Shown in pieces: positions 37,501 through 41,123 of a stretch of 41,123 nt of DNA. Each line of letters starts with the position of its first letter. The stretch's first letter is position 1. The translations under genes were made by a program, and so were the position numbers. The notes below the pieces were generated by a model. That model did no database searches. It saw nothing but the letters and a program-made list of their open reading frames with translations, and was not told where the DNA came from. The stretch covers positions 1 to 41,123 of the forward strand of contig LSSN01005870.1 in NCBI GenBank assembly GCA_001970855.1. The letters run 5' to 3'. The DNA comes from Smittium culicis. Lineage: Eukaryota > Kickxellomycota > Harpellomycetes > Harpellales > Legeriomycetaceae.

Positions 37501-37778
37501 TATGAAGAAAAGGCCCAAAAAATTTCCTTAATAAGATAATACTTCCTGTTAGCCCAAAACTTTTTTCATATTATCTACTTAAAATTTTTTACTATTAGCT
37601 TCTCCATTTCTCGCCATATATTTTTTGATATAATAGCTAGCCTTTTCAGCCTTCTGTCCTTTGCATTATTTAAAACTATATCTTCCTAATACCTCATACT
37701 CTTTAGTTAATCACGGCTCATCCTTTACTTATTTTGCAGTACTGTTGCAAGTTAAATCCTTAGCCCACAAACTATACC
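34573..37778. other. 3.2 kb AT-rich intergenic stretch
   Basis: No gene I can support. AT-driven frames near 35975-36500 on the minus strand are rich in Phe, Ile, Tyr and Lys and overlap each other, as expected by chance. About 37180-37500 has mildly raised G+C but many stops in all frames. A small inverted repeat (ATAGATGG...CCATCTAT) lies near 36855-36895. The last 150 bp are pyrimidine-rich and probably promote the gene at 37779. Confidence 0.45.
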
Positions 37779-38887
37779 ATGGATATCATCAAGACAAACC
37801 CGAGATTTCTTAAATATTCTGCGATAGTCGGAATCAGTCTGGCTTTCGATGTAGCTTGTGCTTTATTTTATAAAAAAATGCTAGACAGTAAAAGAAAAAA
37901 GCAAAGGCAAAAAAAAAATTCCAAGAACCACAAAAAGTCTTCCCTCAACAAAGATAGCTTAAATAAGAGTGCCAAATTAACCTCTAATCTCTCTAAAAAA
38001 GGTTCATATCTCAAATTAACTTATTATTTCTTTATACACTTTTTTCAATCTAACTCTTACTCTATTTTTTACTATTATCATTAGGTATAGAATCAGCTTT
38101 AAAGCTCAAAGCATTGGATAAAATTAAAACCATAAATAAACTTCCGAGCTTGAGAGAAACATCAAAATCTAACACTTCTTTTATGTACAAAAATAAAAAA
38201 CACAATAAAAAAAGTAAGTTTATGATTTTATCTTCCCCAATGAGCAATCAGCTCTGGAATTATAAATCAAATTCTAGTTTTCACGAAAAGAGCTCCAAAA
38301 TATCGGGCCACCCGCCAGATAAAAAGAAAGCGCATATTATGTCCCCTGATGACAAACTGCCCTTAGATCTTTTATCTCATGAAAAAGCTCCTAAAAGCTA
38401 CTTTACTAAAGATGGTAACAAGAAATTAGTTTTAGAAAAATCATCAAATATTTATAACTACATCGAACCTGTCACTAATCTTAATGGATTAGCAATCGAT
38501 GATGGCTTCTCCCAATATATAACCACCGGAGATTATTCTCTAAATGATGATAAATTCACTCGTAGCTACATAAATGAATCTGATACTTTACCGTCATATA
38601 CCCCTTTCGACAATCAAAGATCTATCTATGAACATGACAATAGTGATAGTTTATTGCTAGGTTACTCAGAAATTTTCCAAAACTCAAATGTTAATGACCT
38701 TCCAAGTTGTTCTCCTGAGGACGCTTTCAATAACTACTTTAACAGAAAAGCCAAAGTCAGCAAGATTAATCTCTTCCAACATAATGCCACTTTTCAAACC
38801 GCCTCCTGCATAATAACTGAAACATATTCTGATAATGATAGCATGATTTTATCCTCCACCTTATCCGCTTTCTCTTCGCTCAATTAA
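37779..38887 (+). CDS. Unrecognised protein with N-terminal membrane anchor
   Basis: Predicted 341 aa from exons 37779-38001 and 38085-38887. The 83-nt intron has a weak GTTCAT donor, a CTAAC branch site near 38050 and a CATTAG acceptor; joining them in phase gives KKG|IESALKLKALDKI. The start ATG sits in a good context (ACCATGG). Residues about 12-31 form one hydrophobic helix (YSAIVGISLAFDVACALFY), preceded by a short basic leader and followed by a very basic run (KKMLDSKRKKQRQKKNSKN). That pattern is typical of a membrane anchor with its basic side in the cytosol or mitochondrial matrix. The remainder is hydrophilic, Ser/Asn/Asp-rich and likely disordered, turning acidic toward the C-terminus, with no known domain that I can name. 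It could be an outer-mitochondrial or ER anchored adaptor, but nothing in the sequence decides that. Confidence 0.72.
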
Positions 38888-40390
38888 GCTCATATTATAT
38901 ATGCTTTAATTTCTATTTTTGCTACTTGAACTTGCAGCTTGATTCTTTTTTTTTACCGCCATGTCAGATTTCAAATTTTCCCTTATTTATCGTTTTGATC
39001 AGCTTCAAATTTTCTGTTTTTGTATTATTACCACTTCCTCTACATTTCTAACCTTTATACCTTTTTTTATCTTTTACATTTATCAATTTCCCATAAACTA
39101 TTCAATAAAAAAATCTTTTTTTTATAATTATAACAAATATATTATTTATTTATAAACGCTTAAAAACAAATACAGAATATTTTTAATGACGTTTGCAATA
39201 GCCGGCATTGAACAAAAGAAACTATTTAATTTGTCGATCATATCTAAAACCCCATTTACTATAAATACTAATTTTATGATTTCTTTGAAAGTTTATATTT
39301 CAAATCTGAATTCAGATTTAATGCAATTTCCTATTTATCATGAAAAACCAGCATAATTTTTTTTTTTTTATTTTTGGGCGAGGGTTTTCGATTGTATTAT
39401 GTACTTTATTGATTATTTTCTAATCACCATATCCCAAAATATATAGGATCCAAGCTTTAATATTAAACTGCTTTTTTTTTTTAAAAATCTTTTTATCAGC
39501 TAAATCGTGTCCATTATCTTTGATTTTCGCATAGTAAAACAGCTTTTTAGATGGTCAGGTACACTTAGATTTCGTATAAACTAAAGAATCTGATACTAGC
39601 CAAATAGTTAAAGATTTGCAAGTAAACCTAGTTGAACAAATATCGCTGCCAACATTGACAAAATCAATGTGCTTATTCAAACTCAAAAACTAGATCTCTT
39701 AACCCTTTAATGCATGAAATGTTTCGGTGTAAAAAATATTATCTCAAAGATGACGACATTTTATTTATATATTATAGAAGGGTGTACCTTCTTTTGCAAT
39801 TTAATCTGAACTTAAAGAATGTGGTCACTGTTTTATATATATAAATATATACTACATAGCTTATCCAACTAACTCATCATTAATGGATTTATAATTTAAT
39901 CTCACTAAAGAATATTACTACTTTAAATTGAAAATGAAAATTTTTTCAGAGGCTGTTTACAGTTATTATTCTATACCTACCATATACATTATTTTTATTA
40001 CTATAGATGGGTTAACATTTAGTAAAAATAAACACGTTCTATAAAAATTTTTAAATCATGGAGAGTTCATTGATACTTTTCGTTATTTAAATAACTAAAT
40101 TACATTTTATATCATTTATGAAACGTGTATTAATTTTATAACTACCGTTCTTATGAGTTATTCTAACTGAGAAAAAAAAGTGTATACTCATAGACCTACA
40201 TGGAATTATATGAGTATAGTATTTATTTATTTTATAATCTAAAAATACATTTAAAAATTGCAATTTGCAATTATCCTTATTATAGTTTCCTATTATAGCT
40301 CCAAGTATTCTCCAAAGATTAAAATTCCTTACCTTGCTCTAATGACTTAAATAACATACTTTTTGAGGTTCAATATGCTATAATCTCACA
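38888..40390. other. AT-rich 3' flank with possible TTAA element end
   Basis: No supported gene. The frame 38961-39155 begins with a decent ATG context but soon becomes Phe/Ile/Tyr-rich and is probably chance. At 39699-39702 a TTAA is followed by CCCTTTAATGCATGAAATG, resembling the end of a piggyBac-type element; no partner end was found. Confidence 0.4.
39699..39721 (+). mobile_element. Possible lone TTAA/CCCTTT transposon end
   Basis: TTAA followed by CCCTTTAATGCATGAAATG. The first six bases match the termini of the two TTAA elements at 9.5-9.85 kb, and CCCTTT after TTAA is a piggyBac-type start. There is no AAAGGG-TTAA partner within the next kilobase, so this is either a truncated copy or chance. 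Confidence 0.25.
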
Positions 40391-40870
40391 CGGATTTACA
40401 CTATCCTTGGTTAGGGGATAGTATAGGCAACGATCAATAATTCAGAGGATAGCGATTCCAGAAGAAAACCATCTAGAAAAAGTTGGAACTGGTTCGTTCA
40501 GCGCAGTTTGGGACAACCCCTGTGTTCAAGACCAGCATTGGGCATCAATACGAACCTCAGTTGTTTAGCAGCTTATTGTAGAAGATCCAAATCGACCATT
40601 CATATTTTGAGTAGGGAACTAATTTATATTGGCCATTTTAATGTGTAAGACCTGAATAGGAGCTTAATGATATCAACAAAATCAAACTAGTTAAAATCAG
40701 CTTAATTCCACGACTGCTTCCAAGGGAAATCGTCTACTATACTTGAATTAGCTCAAGATCACATCAAGCATACTTGTTATTTGTATTTCAACTCCTTAAA
40801 GCAAACAGTCGGAAGTCTAGCTGAAGAATCCATGTTTATTAGGGAATGGAGCTTTGTTATACCTTAAACA
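40391..40870 (+). pseudogene. Decayed coding island, probable retroelement relic
   Basis: Base composition rises sharply against the flanks. Broken plus-strand frames read as plausible protein: PEENHLEKVGTGSFSAVWDN around 40457-40516, KIKLVKISLIPRLLPREIVY near 40680-40738, and STILELAQDHIKHTCYLYFN then SLAEESMFIREWSF from about 40732 to 40860. All are interrupted by stops and frame changes. The ILELAQDH piece recalls the zinc-binding start of Ty3-type integrases, but the expected HHCC pattern is not complete, so the family is open. Confidence 0.3.
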
Positions 40871-41123
40871 TAACATTTATTATTTTTTCCGGTATAGTTT
40901 TTTTTTTTTAGAAAAAATTATTGAATCATTAATACTTAAATTAATTAACTAATCAATAATCACTTTTTAATACGTATTGGATGTAGTTAAGCTAAAGTGG
41001 CTGAAAAGTATTTAGTAGGAATTTTTTATTTTTTTTTTATTTTATTTGTGTCTCAGAGAGTTTAGTAAACAAATTTTTAAAGTATACTAAAAACTATAAA
41101 AAAATATTTAAAAAGTTAAAAAA
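40871..41123. other. AT-rich window end
   Basis: Runs of A and T, with no coding or repeat feature visible. The window ends inside non-coding sequence. Confidence 0.4.

Noticed and set aside
38961..39155. 64-codon frame downstream of the 37.8-kb gene
   Set aside because: The start context is fair, but the frame is almost wholly hydrophobic/aromatic AT-coded residues with no splice context; it is probably 3' flanking sequence.
40485..40511. GTGSFSAVW reading like a protein-kinase glycine loop
   Set aside because: No other kinase motif follows (no VAxK, HRD or DFG), and the frame stops soon after; treated as coincidence within a decayed element.

Overview
The window looks like a piece of a very AT-rich fungal nuclear genome. 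Its genes are broken by short spliceosomal introns (about 63 to 175 nt, usually GTAAG...TAG or GTAAT...TAG), some with CTAAC-like branch sites. The genes are typical of opisthokonts and fungi: uS11/RPS14, a tandem-CCCH TIS11-like protein, CSC1/OSCA-TMEM63, Cce1/Ydc2, Ctf8, Cdc20 and an SRPK. I infer an early-diverging, AT-biased fungus, perhaps of the Harpellales/Kickxellomycotina type. That placement is a guess from composition and the DIRS-type element, not a search result.

Layout. 80-826 (-) is RPS14 with three exons, the first only the ATG. 827-5886 is a 5 kb AT-rich gap. 5887-7368 (+) is a TIS11-like tandem zinc finger, convergent with a five-exon metallo-beta-lactamase-fold hydrolase (7734-9005, -). 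9473-9850 holds two head-to-tail 187-bp elements with CCCTTTC/GAAAGGG ends and TTAA junctions. 10409-14207 is a badly decayed tyrosine-recombinase (DIRS-order) retrotransposon with recognisable gag-like, RT-RNase H and recombinase remnants. About 14.88-15.66 kb is a probable LINE endonuclease relic. About 15.7-21.29 kb is an AT desert. 21290-24869 (+) is a CSC1/OSCA-like channel with a large loop insertion. It converges on a mitochondrial Cce1-like Holliday-junction resolvase (25032-26546, -), which diverges from a small secreted or membrane cysteine-rich protein (27112-27862, +). 28177-28666 (-) is Ctf8. 29961-31592 (+) is Cdc20. 32439-34572 (-) is an SRPK. 37779-38887 (+) is an unrecognised protein with an N-terminal membrane segment. 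The right end is AT-rich DNA with a possible TTAA element end and a higher-GC decayed coding island at 40.4-40.87 kb.

The genes do not form one pathway; this is ordinary gene-by-gene fungal organisation. Cell division is represented by Cdc20 (APC/C activation) and Ctf8 (cohesion, RFC-like clamp loader). RNA handling is represented by SRPK and the TIS11-like protein, mitochondrial DNA by Cce1, and translation by uS11. I see no operon, CRISPR array or defence island. The least explained signals are the coding-like island at 26857-27036, the Cys-rich membrane protein, the 37.8-kb protein and the TTAA tandem elements. Exon boundaries were derived by hand; every multi-exon model given closes in frame.
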